A model generated the notes under the pieces. It did no database searches and was not told the DNA's origin. It saw only the letters and a program-made list of their open reading frames with translations. A stretch of DNA of 64,000 nt, taken from positions 1-64,000 of the forward strand of contig NZ_PHNC01000038.1 of NCBI RefSeq assembly GCF_003121295.1. Direction: 5' to 3'. The DNA comes from Streptomyces orinoci. Lineage in GTDB: Bacteria > Actinomycetota > Actinomycetes > Streptomycetales > Streptomycetaceae. Positions 23,344 to 31,668 of this stretch are shown piece by piece (within the stretch, counting starts at the first letter, position 1; every line of letters begins with the position of its first letter). The translations under genes and the position numbers were made by a program.

Positions 23344-24552
23344 CTAAGCCGCCGCGCAGAGGGCCAGCCCGGCCCTGTTGAGGACGTTCATGGCGCCGAT
23401 GTGGTCCGCGTTCGCCGCGAAACCGCACGCCGTGCATTCGAACTTCGCTTGGGTGGCGCGGTTCTCCTTCGCGACATGCCCGCAGTCGGGGCACGTGCGG
23501 GAGGTGTTGCGCGCGTCCACCGGGACGACCAGGCGACCGGCACTCTCAGCCTTGTTCGCCAGGATTCCGAGGAACTGCGCCCAACCCGCATCGAGGATGC
23601 TGCGGTTGAGTCCGGCCTTCGCGGCAGCACCGTTGGGCAGGAAGCTGCTGGGCTGCTCAGGGTCGGCCTTGGGTGCGGGGCTCTTGGTCATACCCGCCGT
23701 GTTGAGCCGCTCGTGCGCGATGACGTCGTGGCCGGTGACCAGTGCGCGGGCGGCCTTGTGGTGGAAGTCGGCGCGCTGCCGCCGGATCTTGCCGTACAGC
23801 TTGGCGACCTTCCGGGCGGCGGCCCGGTGACGCTTGGTGCGCTGCCGCGTCCGCTTCGGGAACGTTGCCAGGTGCCGCTGCGCTTCGGCCAGCTCGTCGG
23901 CCATCGCTTGAAGGAAGCGCGGGCTGGCGAGGTGTTCGCCGTTGGAGGTGGTCAGGAAGTGCGCGACGCCCATGTCGATACCGACGATCGCCCCGGTGGG
24001 CGGCAGTTCCCCGACGGGCACGTTGTCGCAGGACAGGACGATGTACCAGCGGTTGCCCTCACGCTTCACCGAGATCGTCTTGACGCGGCCCTGCACGGGC
24101 CGGTGCTGGTGCACGCGGATATGCCCGACACCTTGCAGACGGACGCGGGGCTGCGTGTCGTGGGGGGTGGAGTCCCAGCGGCAGCCGTCGCCGTCCTTGG
24201 GGAAGGTGACGGTGTCGAAGTGCCCGACGCCCTTGAATCGCGGATAGCCCGGCGTCTGTCCGGCTTTGACACGGTGGAAGAACGCCTGGAACGCCTTGTC
24301 CAGGCGGCGCAGGGTGGCTTGCTGGGAGGAGAACGACCAGCGGCCCTGCCGCTCGGGGTCGAACGCGCGGATCTCCTTGAGCTGGGCGGACTGGTCGCCG
24401 TAGCGGACGCTGGTCTTCGAGGTGTGCCGGTAGGCGTCCCTGCGCTCTTGCAGCGCGCCGTTGTAGAGGGAGCAGTGGTCCCGCAGCATCTCGCCGAGTG
24501 CGGACCTCTGACGGGCCGTGGGGCGCAGGAGGAACTTGTACGCGCGGATCAC
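23344..24552 (-). CDS. tnpB: TnpB RNA-guided nuclease (IS605 OrfB)
   Basis: A 402-residue protein with the full RuvC catalytic set: Asp193 in GIDMGVAHF, Glu281 in VIAHERLNTAGM and Asp383 in NADHIGAMNV. The zinc finger has Cys354/Cys357 (CPDC) and Cys373/Cys376 (CTAC). The N-terminal part (VIRAYKFLLRPTARQ..., SFSSQQATLRRLDKAFQAFF) is the usual OrfB helix-turn-helix region. TnpB is an RNA-guided DNA endonuclease that helps retain the element (established knowledge). The GTG start at 24552 overlaps the tnpA stop (GTGA). Length and residues suggest an active protein. Confidence 0.93.
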   Translation of the reverse strand: MIRAYKFLLRPTARQRSALGEMLRDHCSLYNGALQERRDAYRHTSKTSVRYGDQSAQLKEIRAFDPERQGRWSFSSQQATLRRLDKAFQAFFHRVKAGQTPGYPRFKGVGHFDTVTFPKDGDGCRWDSTPHDTQPRVRLQGVGHIRVHQHRPVQGRVKTISVKREGNRWYIVLSCDNVPVGELPPTGAIVGIDMGVAHFLTTSNGEHLASPRFLQAMADELAEAQRHLATFPKRTRQRTKRHRAAARKVAKLYGKIRRQRADFHHKAARALVTGHDVIAHERLNTAGMTKSPAPKADPEQPSSFLPNGAAAKAGLNRSILDAGWAQFLGILANKAESAGRLVVPVDARNTSRTCPDCGHVAKENRATQAKFECTACGFAANADHIGAMNVLNRAGLALCAAA

Positions 24553-25001
24553 GAGCCGTCCCCCTTCTTCCCAGGGCGTTCCCACTGGGTGTTGATGTAC
24601 TTCTCGACCGTGGCCGCCGGCACGGCGCCGGCCGAGGCCGCGAAGTACGACGACGACCACAGCGTGGGCATCCGCGACTTCAGGTGCGGGAACTCCTCGC
24701 GCAGTACGCGGGAGGTGAAGCCCTTGAACTGGTTCGCCACGTACGAGGCCGACGACTTCGGGTCGTGTTTCACGGACAGATGCACATGGTCGGGCATCAC
24801 CTCAAGGGCGATGATCTCCCACCCGCGTTCGTCTGCCTTCTGCCGGATCAGTTCGTCCAGTCGTTCCGCGACCCGGCCGTCAAGGACCGGACGGCGGTAC
24901 TTCGGGCACCACACGACGTGGAGCCCGAGGTCGTACACGCCGCCGGAGAATCGGCGAACCTTCCTGGTCACGGTCACACGATCACTATACACGCGCCGCA
25001 T
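24549..25001 (-). CDS. tnpA: TnpA Y1 transposase of IS200/IS605 family
   Basis: A 150-residue single-strand transposase of the HUH type. The metal-binding His72-x-His74 lies in MPDHVHLSV and the catalytic Tyr is Tyr135 in TVEKYINTQ. The family core GGVYDLGLHVVWCPKYRRPVL is present. The start is uncertain: the ATG at 25001 (MRRVYSDRV) and several GTG codons a few residues later are possible; the ribosome site is weak, which is common for this family. It overlaps tnpB by 4 bp. Confidence 0.92.
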   Translation of the reverse strand: MRRVYSDRVTVTRKVRRFSGGVYDLGLHVVWCPKYRRPVLDGRVAERLDELIRQKADERGWEIIALEVMPDHVHLSVKHDPKSSASYVANQFKGFTSRVLREEFPHLKSRMPTLWSSSYFAASAGAVPAATVEKYINTQWERPGKKGDGS

Positions 25002-25092
25002 GTCTAATTGCGACAGAGAAGTGGGCTCAGGTGAACAGTGCGGATCCATGCACCCAGTTGAGGTCAGAGCAGGGATCAGAAGCCATTCCCCA

Positions 25093-25108
25093 CCCCGCTA
25101 AAGCGGGG
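25093..25108. repeat. IS left-end hairpin
   Basis: CCCCGC (25093-25098), TAAA loop, GCGGGG (25103-25108): a perfect 6-bp stem 18 bases inside the left end of the element, and with the same loop as the right-end hairpin. Confidence 0.7.
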
Positions 25109-25126
25109 CGCCCCCTGGCTAGGTCC

Positions 25127-25556
25127 TGATGGCGGCCACCACCCCAATGGGCTCCTGGCAGACAAGGGAGGTGCCGATCCGCTCCTCGAAGGCGAACTCG
25201 GCGGCCAGTTCGGCATAGGAGCGCGTCACCGCCACCGGCAGACCGGCCTGCACCCGCCGGGAGAAGCCGATGGGCGCGCCCAGTTCGGCGGTGATGGTGG
25301 CGGCCATCTCCTCCTGGCGATCGGCGAGTTGGCCGGCCAGCGCGGCCAGCAGTTCGGCCCGCCGGGCCGGGGCGGTGGCCGACCAGCCGGGCAGGGCGGC
25401 CCGCGCGGCCCGTACCGCGGCGTCCACCTCCTCGGCCCCGCCGGCCGGAACGGTGCCGATCACCTGCTCGTCGGCGGGGTTGACCACCTCGATCGTGCCG
25501 GTGGCGGCGCCCGGCCGCCAGTCGCCGTCGATGAACATCCCGTCGTGCGCGATCAC
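25127..25556 (-). pseudogene. Aldehyde dehydrogenase, N-terminal fragment split by IS
   Basis: From a GTG at 25556 the frame encodes IAHDGMFIDGDWRPG...VVNPADEQVIGTVPAG, the N-terminus of an NAD(P)-dependent aldehyde dehydrogenase, and runs about 143 residues to EPIGVVAAI. There the IS200/IS605 element is inserted; three IS-encoded codons and a TAG close the frame. The catalytic Cys and Glu lie in the lost part. Only T-P-W-N-Y-P-L remains beyond the element. The protein fragment cannot be active. Confidence 0.9.
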
Positions 25557-25711
25557 AACAAACCGCTCCCTCGCTGTGCCGTACAGGTATCCGATCAACC
25601 TAGCCCCGGTGCCCCGGCCCCGCCAGGGGACCCGGGACCGACCCGTTGACGCCACCGCGCAAGGAATCCTACGGTCATCCATAGGAATCCAGCGGCGGCG
25701 GGAGACAAACG

Positions 25712-27037
25712 ATGACCGGCATGGACCACGAGCAGGCACGCAAAACGGCGGAAAGCCTGGCCTACGCGTCCGGCTTCGGCAACGAGCACAGCAGCGAGGC
25801 CGTCCCCGGCGCGCTGCCGCAGGGGCGCAACTCGCCCCAGCGGGCGCCCCTGGGGCTCTACGCGGAACAGCTCAGCGGCAGCGCCTTCACCGAGCCCCGG
25901 CACAACAACCGCAGGTCCTGGCTGTATCGCATCCGGCCCTCGGCGGCGCACCCGCCGTTCACCCGGATCGACAACGGCGCCCTGCGCGGCGCACCCTTCA
26001 CCGAGACCGTCCATGACCCCAACCGGCTGCGCTGGAACCCGCTGCCCGAGCCCCCGGAGGGCACCGACTTCCTGGCCGGGCTGTGGACCCTGGGCGGCAA
26101 TGGCGATGCCGCCCAGCGCACCGGAATGGCCGTCCACCTCTATGCCGCCAACTCCTCCATGCGCGACCGGGTGTTCGGCGACTCCGACGGTGAACTGCTG
26201 ATCGTCCCCCAGGCCGGCGGGCTGCTGCTGCGCACCGAACTGGGCCTGCTGCGCGCCGAACCGGGCCAGGTGGCGCTGATCCCGCGCGGGGTGCGCTTCC
26301 GGGTGGAGCTGCTGGACCCCCTGGTCCGCGGCTATGTCTGCGAGAACTACGGCCAGCCCTTTGTGCTGCCCGACCTGGGCCCGATCGGGGCCAACGGCCT
26401 GGCGAATCCCCGGGACTTCCTGGCTCCGGTGGCCGCCTATGAGGAGACCGAGGGCCCGGTGGAGGTGGTCAACAAGTACTGCGGCAACCTCTGGTCGGCC
26501 ACCTATGACCACTCCCCGCTGGATGTGGTGGCCTGGCATGGCAACCATGTGCCCTATGTCTACGATCTGCGCCGGTTCAATGTGCTGGGCACCATCAGCT
26601 ATGACCACCCGGACCCGTCCATCTTCACCGTGCTCACCTCGCCCTCGGACACCCCGGGCCTGGCGGGTGTGGACTTTGTGGTGTTCGCCCCGCGCTGGCT
26701 GGTGGGCGAGGACACCTTCCGGCCGCCGTACTTCCACCGCAATGTGATGAGCGAGTACATGGGCCTGATCGAGGGCGCCTATGACGCCAAGGCCGAGGGC
26801 TTTGTCCCGGGCGGCGGCTCGCTGCACAACATGATGTCGGCACACGGCCCGGACCGGGAGACCTTCGACAAGGCCAGCGCGGCCGAGCTCAAGCCGCAGA
26901 AGGTGGACGACGGGCTTGCCTTTATGTTCGAGACCCGCTGGCCCATCGCCCTCACCCCGCACGCCGCCCGCGCCGAGCACCTGCAGCGGGGCTATGACGG
27001 GGTGTGGCAGGGTCTGGAGCGCCACTTCGCGTCCTAG
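25712..27037 (+). CDS. hmgA: Homogentisate 1,2-dioxygenase
   Basis: A 441-residue Fe(II) enzyme that opens homogentisate to maleylacetoacetate in tyrosine and phenylalanine breakdown. Family segments run the full length: YASGFGNEHSSEAVPGALP near the start, NNRRSWLYRIRPS, VVNKYCGNLW, and the iron ligands in FHRNVMSEYMGLIEG (His and Glu) and LHNMMSAHGPD (His). Cytoplasmic. Either ATG (25712 or 25721) could start it. The GntR gene follows only 9 bp after the stop and probably controls it. The pathway's other enzymes are not in this window. Confidence 0.97.
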   Translation: MTGMDHEQARKTAESLAYASGFGNEHSSEAVPGALPQGRNSPQRAPLGLYAEQLSGSAFTEPRHNNRRSWLYRIRPSAAHPPFTRIDNGALRGAPFTETVHDPNRLRWNPLPEPPEGTDFLAGLWTLGGNGDAAQRTGMAVHLYAANSSMRDRVFGDSDGELLIVPQAGGLLLRTELGLLRAEPGQVALIPRGVRFRVELLDPLVRGYVCENYGQPFVLPDLGPIGANGLANPRDFLAPVAAYEETEGPVEVVNKYCGNLWSATYDHSPLDVVAWHGNHVPYVYDLRRFNVLGTISYDHPDPSIFTVLTSPSDTPGLAGVDFVVFAPRWLVGEDTFRPPYFHRNVMSEYMGLIEGAYDAKAEGFVPGGGSLHNMMSAHGPDRETFDKASAAELKPQKVDDGLAFMFETRWPIALTPHAARAEHLQRGYDGVWQGLERHFAS

Positions 27038-27046
27038 GGAGCCCAG

Positions 27047-27796
27047 TTGACCGCCTTCGCCCCCGACTCCCTGACCCTCAACCGCAAACTGCCGCTGTGG
27101 TACCAGGTGTCACAGTCCTTGCGTGCGTCCATACTCGGGCGCCGGCCGGACGACTCACTGCGCCTGCCCACCGAGGAGGCGCTGGCGGAGCACTACGGGG
27201 TCAGCGTGCTGACGATGCGCCAGGCACTCAAGGAGCTGGAGGCGGAGGGGCTGATCACCCGGCACCGCAGAAGGGGCACCTTTATCGAGCCGAGCGCCCG
27301 GCGCACCTCACCGGTGCGGCTGCTCGGCTCGGTGGACACCATTGTGGCCCAGCAGTCCGGCGAGCACACCACCGTCCTGGGGCATGGCCCGGCCCCGGTG
27401 CCCGCCGAACTGGCCGAGCACTTCCCGGATCTGACCGAGGCGGTCGCCTTCCGCAGACTGCGCTCGGAGGAGGGCTCCGGCGAGCCCACCAACTGGGCCG
27501 AGAACCTGGTACGTCCCGAACTGGCCGCACACATCCGGCCGGCCGACCTCGCCCGCTGGCCGATGACCAAGGTGCTGCGCGATGTGGTGGGGGTGCGCAT
27601 CAGCCGGATCACGGACACCGTGGAGGCGAGGCTGGCCGACCCGGAGACCGTCCGGCTGCTCCAAGTACCGCTGCTCAGCCCGATCCTGCACTACACGGGC
27701 ATCACCTATGACGAGGACGGCCGGGTGGTGGACGTCGCCCGTATCCGCTACCGAGGTGACCGTTTCTCCTTCACGGTCACCCTGGACGCGCACTGA
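27047..27796 (+). CDS. GntR family regulator (HutC/UTRA subfamily)
   Basis: A 249-residue regulator. The winged helix reads LPTEEALAEHYGVSVLTMRQALKELEAEGLITRHRRRGTF, and the C-terminal UTRA ligand domain ends with RIRYRGDRFSFTVTLDAH. The TTG start at 27047 has GGGAG upstream. It sits 9 bp after hmgA, so it is co-transcribed and most likely regulates tyrosine catabolism in response to a pathway intermediate (inference from context). Confidence 0.9.
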   Translation: MTAFAPDSLTLNRKLPLWYQVSQSLRASILGRRPDDSLRLPTEEALAEHYGVSVLTMRQALKELEAEGLITRHRRRGTFIEPSARRTSPVRLLGSVDTIVAQQSGEHTTVLGHGPAPVPAELAEHFPDLTEAVAFRRLRSEEGSGEPTNWAENLVRPELAAHIRPADLARWPMTKVLRDVVGVRISRITDTVEARLADPETVRLLQVPLLSPILHYTGITYDEDGRVVDVARIRYRGDRFSFTVTLDAH

Positions 27797-27850
27797 GCGA
27801 ATCCGCCGGCAGGGGTGCGGGAGTGGTGCCTGGTACGGGTGGACCGGGGT

Positions 27851-28114
27851 TTAGGAGCGGCCGCCGAACAGCGAGCGGCGCAGCCGACGCAGCGGAGCGA
27901 ACAGCGAGACCCGCGCGGTGCCACGGGACTCCGTGCGGGCGTGGTCACGCGTGGTGAGCTCGCGCATCAGCGTGGTGGCGCCCTCCACCTCGCGCTGTGG
28001 CAGCGCGGGGCCGCCGAGCACCGCCAGATGACGGTCCAGGCGCGCGCTGGAGGCGCTGCTCCCGTAGTTGATGGCAGGCACTCGCGGCCTGCTGCGCATT
28101 GCTATCTGTTCCAT
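27851..28114 (-). CDS. Small conserved basic hypothetical protein
   Basis: An 87-residue Arg-rich protein (MEQIAMRSRPRVPAI..., ending LRRLRRSLFGGRS). A GTGGGGAG site just before the ATG at 28114 supports this start over the upstream Met. No domain or membrane segment is visible. It diverges from the protein kinase gene across 240 bp. I recognise it only as the kind of short protein conserved among Streptomyces; function unknown. Confidence 0.55.
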   Translation of the reverse strand: MEQIAMRSRPRVPAINYGSSASSARLDRHLAVLGGPALPQREVEGATTLMRELTTRDHARTESRGTARVSLFAPLRRLRRSLFGGRS

Positions 28115-28354
28115 GAGACTCCCCACCCGTACGAGGCACCCGGCCAAGGCAGGGTAACCCTATCGCCCCATCGCGTCACCCGCGCATCGGCGGGTCGGAT
28201 TCACCACCCCGTCAAGGGTGTTGACGCCAATGGCGCGAACCGGCCGTACCCGGGCATCAGTTGAGTCGGACAATAGGGTACGAAGGCGGTGGCAATCACG
28301 CTCCGTTGCGGTACATTCACCCGGAATCGCTCTCTCGGGGGGAGGGGTGCTTGC

Positions 28355-29932
28355 ATGAGCGGCGCCTTCGACGGCGGGCGGGTGCTGGCGGGCCGTTACC
28401 GGCTGCGCGACCAACTGGGCCGGGGCGGCATGGGCGTGGTATGGCGCGCCTGGGACGAGATTCTGGGCCGCGAGGTGGCGGTCAAGGAGGTAAGGGCGCC
28501 GGCCGGACTGCCGGAAGGTGAAGTGCGGCTGCTGTACGCGCGCCTGGAGCGCGAGGCGCGCGCCGCGGCCCGTATCTCCCATCGCAATGTGGTCACCGTG
28601 CACGATGTGGTAAGTGAGGACGGCCGGCCCTGGATTGTGATGGAACTGGTGCGGGGCATGTCCTTCGCCGACCTCCTGGAGGCCGAGGGACCGGTCGGCC
28701 CCGTCCGGGCCGCCCATGTCGGCGTGGAGGTGCTGGCCGCGCTGCGCGCAGCGCACGCGGTGGGGGTGCTGCACCGGGATGTCAAGCCCGCCAATGTCCT
28801 GATGGCGAGCAACGGCCGGGTGGTGCTCACCGACTTCGGCATCGCCGTGGTGGAGGGCAATGCCGCCCTGACCGTCACCGGCCAGCTGGTGGGCTCCCCC
28901 GAGTTCCTCGCCCCGGAGCGGGTGCTGGGCCGCCCGCCGGGCCCGGAGTCGGACCTGTGGTCGCTGGGGGTGACGCTCTACGCGGCCGTGGAGGGCCACT
29001 CCCCGTTCCGCCAGGACACCCCGTTGAGCACCCTGCGGGCCGTGGTGGACCAGGAGCTGCCGCCCCCGTCCCGGGCCGGGGCGCTGGCCCCCGTCATCGC
29101 GGGGCTGCTGCGCAAGGACCCGGCGCGGCGGATGAGCGCGGACGAGGCCGAGCGGATGCTGCACACGGTGGCCGCCGGGGGCACCCCGCACCCGGCCGCC
29201 GCCTACACCCCCACCGTCAGCGCGCCCCCGCCGGGCGAGACGGCGGTGCCCGCGGCCCGGGCCGCTCCCCCGCCGCCCGGCCCGGGCGGCACCGGCACCA
29301 CCGGCGAACAGGGCCGTAACCGGCGGCCGTTGGCCTTTGTGGTGACCGCCGCGGTGCTGGCGCTGCTGGCGATCGCCGCGCTGGCCTGGGCCCTGGCCGA
29401 CCGGGCCGGTTCGGGCGGCGGCTCCTCGGCGCACGGCGGCGGCAGCAGCACCGGCGAGGACCGGGGAGCGCCGCCGCCCGCCCGGCCCTCGGCCGGGCAC
29501 ACCACCAAGGGCGGCGGCAACCCGGCGCCGCCGCCCTCCGCTTCCCCTTCACCTTCCGGCTACGCGGTTCGGGCCGAGGTGACGCCGGAGCGGGACCACT
29601 ACTCAGGACCCTGCCCGGTGCCGGACGACCGGGCCCCGTCCTTCACGGCGGCCATCACCGTGGACCGCACCCCGGCCAAGGTGGTCTACCGCTGGATCAG
29701 CGGCAGCGGGAAGGTGGCGGACGGCGGGTGGCGGACGGTCTCCCTGGGCGAGTCGGGGGCGGTGAGCGTGCGGTACACGGAGACGGGCCGGGGGGCGGGG
29801 GACCCGGGGCACGACTGGATGGCCGTGGAGGTGCGGAGCCCCGGCAAGGTGACGTCCAACCATGTGCGGTTCACGATCACTTGCCGGAGCGCGTCCACGG
29901 CCGCGCCCAGCGCCCCCTCCAGTTCTTACTGA
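28355..29932 (+). CDS. PknB-type membrane Ser/Thr protein kinase
   Basis: A 525-residue kinase. The glycine loop is LGRGGMGVVW, the ATP-binding Lys44 is in VAVKEV, the catalytic loop is HRDVKPANV and the metal loop DFGIAVVEG. The kinase domain ends near residue 270; a Pro/Ala linker follows, then one membrane helix (FVVTAAVLALLAIAALAWAL), a Ser/Gly/Pro-rich stretch and an extracytoplasmic domain of about 110 residues with two Cys (GPCPVPDD ... ITCRSAS). There are no PASTA repeats. The ATG at 28355 follows GGGGGGAGGGG. The ligand of the outer domain and the substrates are unknown. Confidence 0.93.
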   Translation: MSGAFDGGRVLAGRYRLRDQLGRGGMGVVWRAWDEILGREVAVKEVRAPAGLPEGEVRLLYARLEREARAAARISHRNVVTVHDVVSEDGRPWIVMELVRGMSFADLLEAEGPVGPVRAAHVGVEVLAALRAAHAVGVLHRDVKPANVLMASNGRVVLTDFGIAVVEGNAALTVTGQLVGSPEFLAPERVLGRPPGPESDLWSLGVTLYAAVEGHSPFRQDTPLSTLRAVVDQELPPPSRAGALAPVIAGLLRKDPARRMSADEAERMLHTVAAGGTPHPAAAYTPTVSAPPPGETAVPAARAAPPPPGPGGTGTTGEQGRNRRPLAFVVTAAVLALLAIAALAWALADRAGSGGGSSAHGGGSSTGEDRGAPPPARPSAGHTTKGGGNPAPPPSASPSPSGYAVRAEVTPERDHYSGPCPVPDDRAPSFTAAITVDRTPAKVVYRWISGSGKVADGGWRTVSLGESGAVSVRYTETGRGAGDPGHDWMAVEVRSPGKVTSNHVRFTITCRSASTAAPSAPSSSY

Positions 29933-29959
29933 GGCGCTCCGTCAGAGTGCGGGGCGTTC

Positions 29960-30023
29960 GTGGCTGGTCGCGCCCACGTGGCGGAGCCGCATATGAACCC
30001 GCCCCGCGCCCCTATGGGGCGCT
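29960..30023. repeat. Interspersed repeat, copy A, at a convergent gene junction
   Basis: GTGGCTGGTCGCGCCCACGT... through GCGCCCCTATGGGGCGC, ending at the stop codon of the SGNH hydrolase gene. The last part is a hairpin (GCGCCCC-TAT-GGGGCGC) that could end transcription of both converging genes. A copy with about 90 percent identity lies at 39378-39443. Confidence 0.85.
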
Positions 30024-30829
30024 CACCCCGCCGCTGAGGTGAGTACCGGCAGATACCCTCCCGACTGCCCGGCCGCCGTCGGGTGGTAGGACTCGTCCAC
30101 CGGCCAGGACACACTGTGCAGCCAGGGGCTGCCGGAACACAGCTCATGACCGGCGAAGGCCGCCGCCACGTCCCCGTAGTCGAAGCCGTGGTCGGCGGCC
30201 CGCTTGGCGATCACCGAGTCCAGCAGATCGGCCGCGTCGTTCAGGGCGCGTCTCTTGGTGTCGCTCAGCCCCAGACAGACTCCGCCCAGCCGGTAGAGCC
30301 GGGGATAGCCCAGCACCACCACCCGGGCGTCGGGTGCCTTGTCGCCGATGGCGGAGTAGACGTCGTCCAGCCGCCCGGGCAGCTGGTCCTGGATATAGGC
30401 GGTGGCCTGGCCGATCCGGTCCAGGCAGGAGCTGTCGCTGCCCAGCACACAGCTCTTCATGGTGTCGCCGAAGCCGGCGTCGTTGCCGCCGATGGTCAGG
30501 CTGACCAGCCGGGTGTCCGGACCGAGCGAGCCGATCTGCTGGTCGAGCACATCGCCGGTGCGCGCGCCGGAGCAGGCGACGAAGGCGAAGCCGGAGGGCG
30601 CGTGGGCGGCGGCCCAGAGCGCGGGATACGCCCTGGTGCTGCGTTTACAGCTGCCGCTGGCGGAGTCGTAGGAACCGGAGCCCACTCCCGAGGAATAGGA
30701 GTCCCCCATGGCCACATAGGCCGGCCCGGAACTCGCCGGGGCGGCCTGGGCGTTGGTGGCGACGCCCAGGGTGACGGTGAGGGTGAGAGCGGCAGCCGAT
30801 AGAAAACCCGTGATACGGGACAATTGCAT
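30023..30829 (-). CDS. Secreted SGNH/GDSL hydrolase
   Basis: A 268-residue extracellular esterase/lipase-type enzyme. Signal peptide MQLSRITGFLSAAALT...NAQA|APA. Catalytic blocks: AMGDSYSSG (Ser nucleophile), LTIGGNDAGF (Gly/Asn oxyanion residues) and VDESYHPTAAG (Asp/His). Six or more Cys suggest disulfides, as in the Streptomyces lipases of this family. The ATG at 30829 has GGGAGGTTTCC upstream; a longer frame would disrupt the signal peptide. It is convergent with the kinase gene through repeat copy A. Confidence 0.92.
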   Translation of the reverse strand: MQLSRITGFLSAAALTLTVTLGVATNAQAAPASSGPAYVAMGDSYSSGVGSGSYDSASGSCKRSTRAYPALWAAAHAPSGFAFVACSGARTGDVLDQQIGSLGPDTRLVSLTIGGNDAGFGDTMKSCVLGSDSSCLDRIGQATAYIQDQLPGRLDDVYSAIGDKAPDARVVVLGYPRLYRLGGVCLGLSDTKRRALNDAADLLDSVIAKRAADHGFDYGDVAAAFAGHELCSGSPWLHSVSWPVDESYHPTAAGQSGGYLPVLTSAAG

Positions 30830-31151
30830 GGAAACCTCCCTAGCAGGGTTTCTGCCACCACCGTGGTAGCAGTGACCTCCCCTCTCAGGAAGTGTCCATG
30901 TCAAGTTTGCAGGCAGCGGTCACCCCGGTGAGCGTTGGGCGTCACAGAAGAAACACCCATAAGAGCGTTACTGTGTACGGAAGTTGACGACACATCGGAG
31001 TGACCTTCCGTTCGCTTGACGGAAACCCTCCGCTTGAGTGCCGGTCCGGCGCGCCGGAGGCTTTTCGCACAGCCTTCACACCTTGACGCGCATCCGCCCA
31101 TTGCGCGACATTGAAGCCCGGCATCCGGCGCTTCGGGGGGCTAAGTCGCCA
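30830..31151. other. Divergent intergenic region, 322 bp, no gene seen
   Basis: Lies between the divergent SGNH hydrolase and the first gene of the polysaccharide cluster. It is lower in GC than its surroundings around 30930-31000 and should hold promoters for both. A near-palindrome GCCACCACCGTGGTAGC is at about 30854-30870. I cannot fix promoter elements with confidence. Confidence 0.5.
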
Positions 31152-31658
31152 ATGCAGAGCTTCAGCGATCTCAGTGGACTCAACGGGGGACTCGACAGCG
31201 GATTCGACGGCGGACTCGAGGGCATCGACGGCCGGGAGGATCCGGCCGGACCCGCCGGAAGCGGGCAGGGCCGCCGGCCATCAGGGGCGGGAGATTCGCT
31301 GCCGGTGGTGGCGGGCGTCGCCATGGCCATCGCCGCGGTGGGCGCCGTCCTGGCGCTGGCCGATATCGGCTTTCCGCTGCGCGCACCCTTCACTCTGTTC
31401 TTCCTGCTGGTGGCACCCGCCTGCGCGGTGGCCGCGGCGCTGCGCGGGCTGGACCCGCTGAGCCGGTCGGTGGTGGCCACCGGCGGGGCGGTGGTGGTCG
31501 ATCTGCTGACCGCCCAGACCATGCTGGCGCTGCACCTGTGGTCAGTCCGGGGTGGGGTGGCCGCCGTGGGCGCGGTCAGTCTGCTGCTCTTTCTGCTGGC
31601 CCACGCCCACCGGCAGCTGCGCCGCGGCCGGCGCGGGACCTGCCGGAGCGGGACCTGA
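31152..31658 (+). CDS. Small polytopic membrane protein
   Basis: A 168-residue protein with a Gly/Asp-rich cytoplasmic start (MQSFSDLSGLNGG, then repeated G-L/F-D-S/G-G) and four hydrophobic helices from residue ~55 (VVAGVAMAIAAVGAVLALAD, FTLFFLLVAPACAVAAAL, ...) and an Arg-rich tail. No known family motif. It is 10 bp upstream of the CelD-like gene, so it probably works in polysaccharide synthesis or export. Start ATG 31152 chosen because the upstream frame is basic and lacks a ribosome site. Confidence 0.6.
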   Translation: MQSFSDLSGLNGGLDSGFDGGLEGIDGREDPAGPAGSGQGRRPSGAGDSLPVVAGVAMAIAAVGAVLALADIGFPLRAPFTLFFLLVAPACAVAAALRGLDPLSRSVVATGGAVVVDLLTAQTMLALHLWSVRGGVAAVGAVSLLLFLLAHAHRQLRRGRRGTCRSGT

Positions 31659-31668
31659 GGGCACGGAC

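Larger units (their letters stand above)
23299..25126 (-). mobile_element. IS200/IS605-type element with tnpA and tnpB
   Basis: About 1828 bp, delimited by comparing the two flanks with the aldehyde dehydrogenase reading frame it split: ...GCCGCCATCA on one side and CGCCCTGGAACTAT on the other (a 2-bp ambiguity, 23297/23299). There are no terminal inverted repeats and no target duplication, as expected for the family. Each end carries a subterminal hairpin with the same TAAA loop (plus-strand reading): 25093-25108 at the left end and 23308-23327 at the right end. Both genes look intact, so the element may still be active. Confidence 0.88.
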
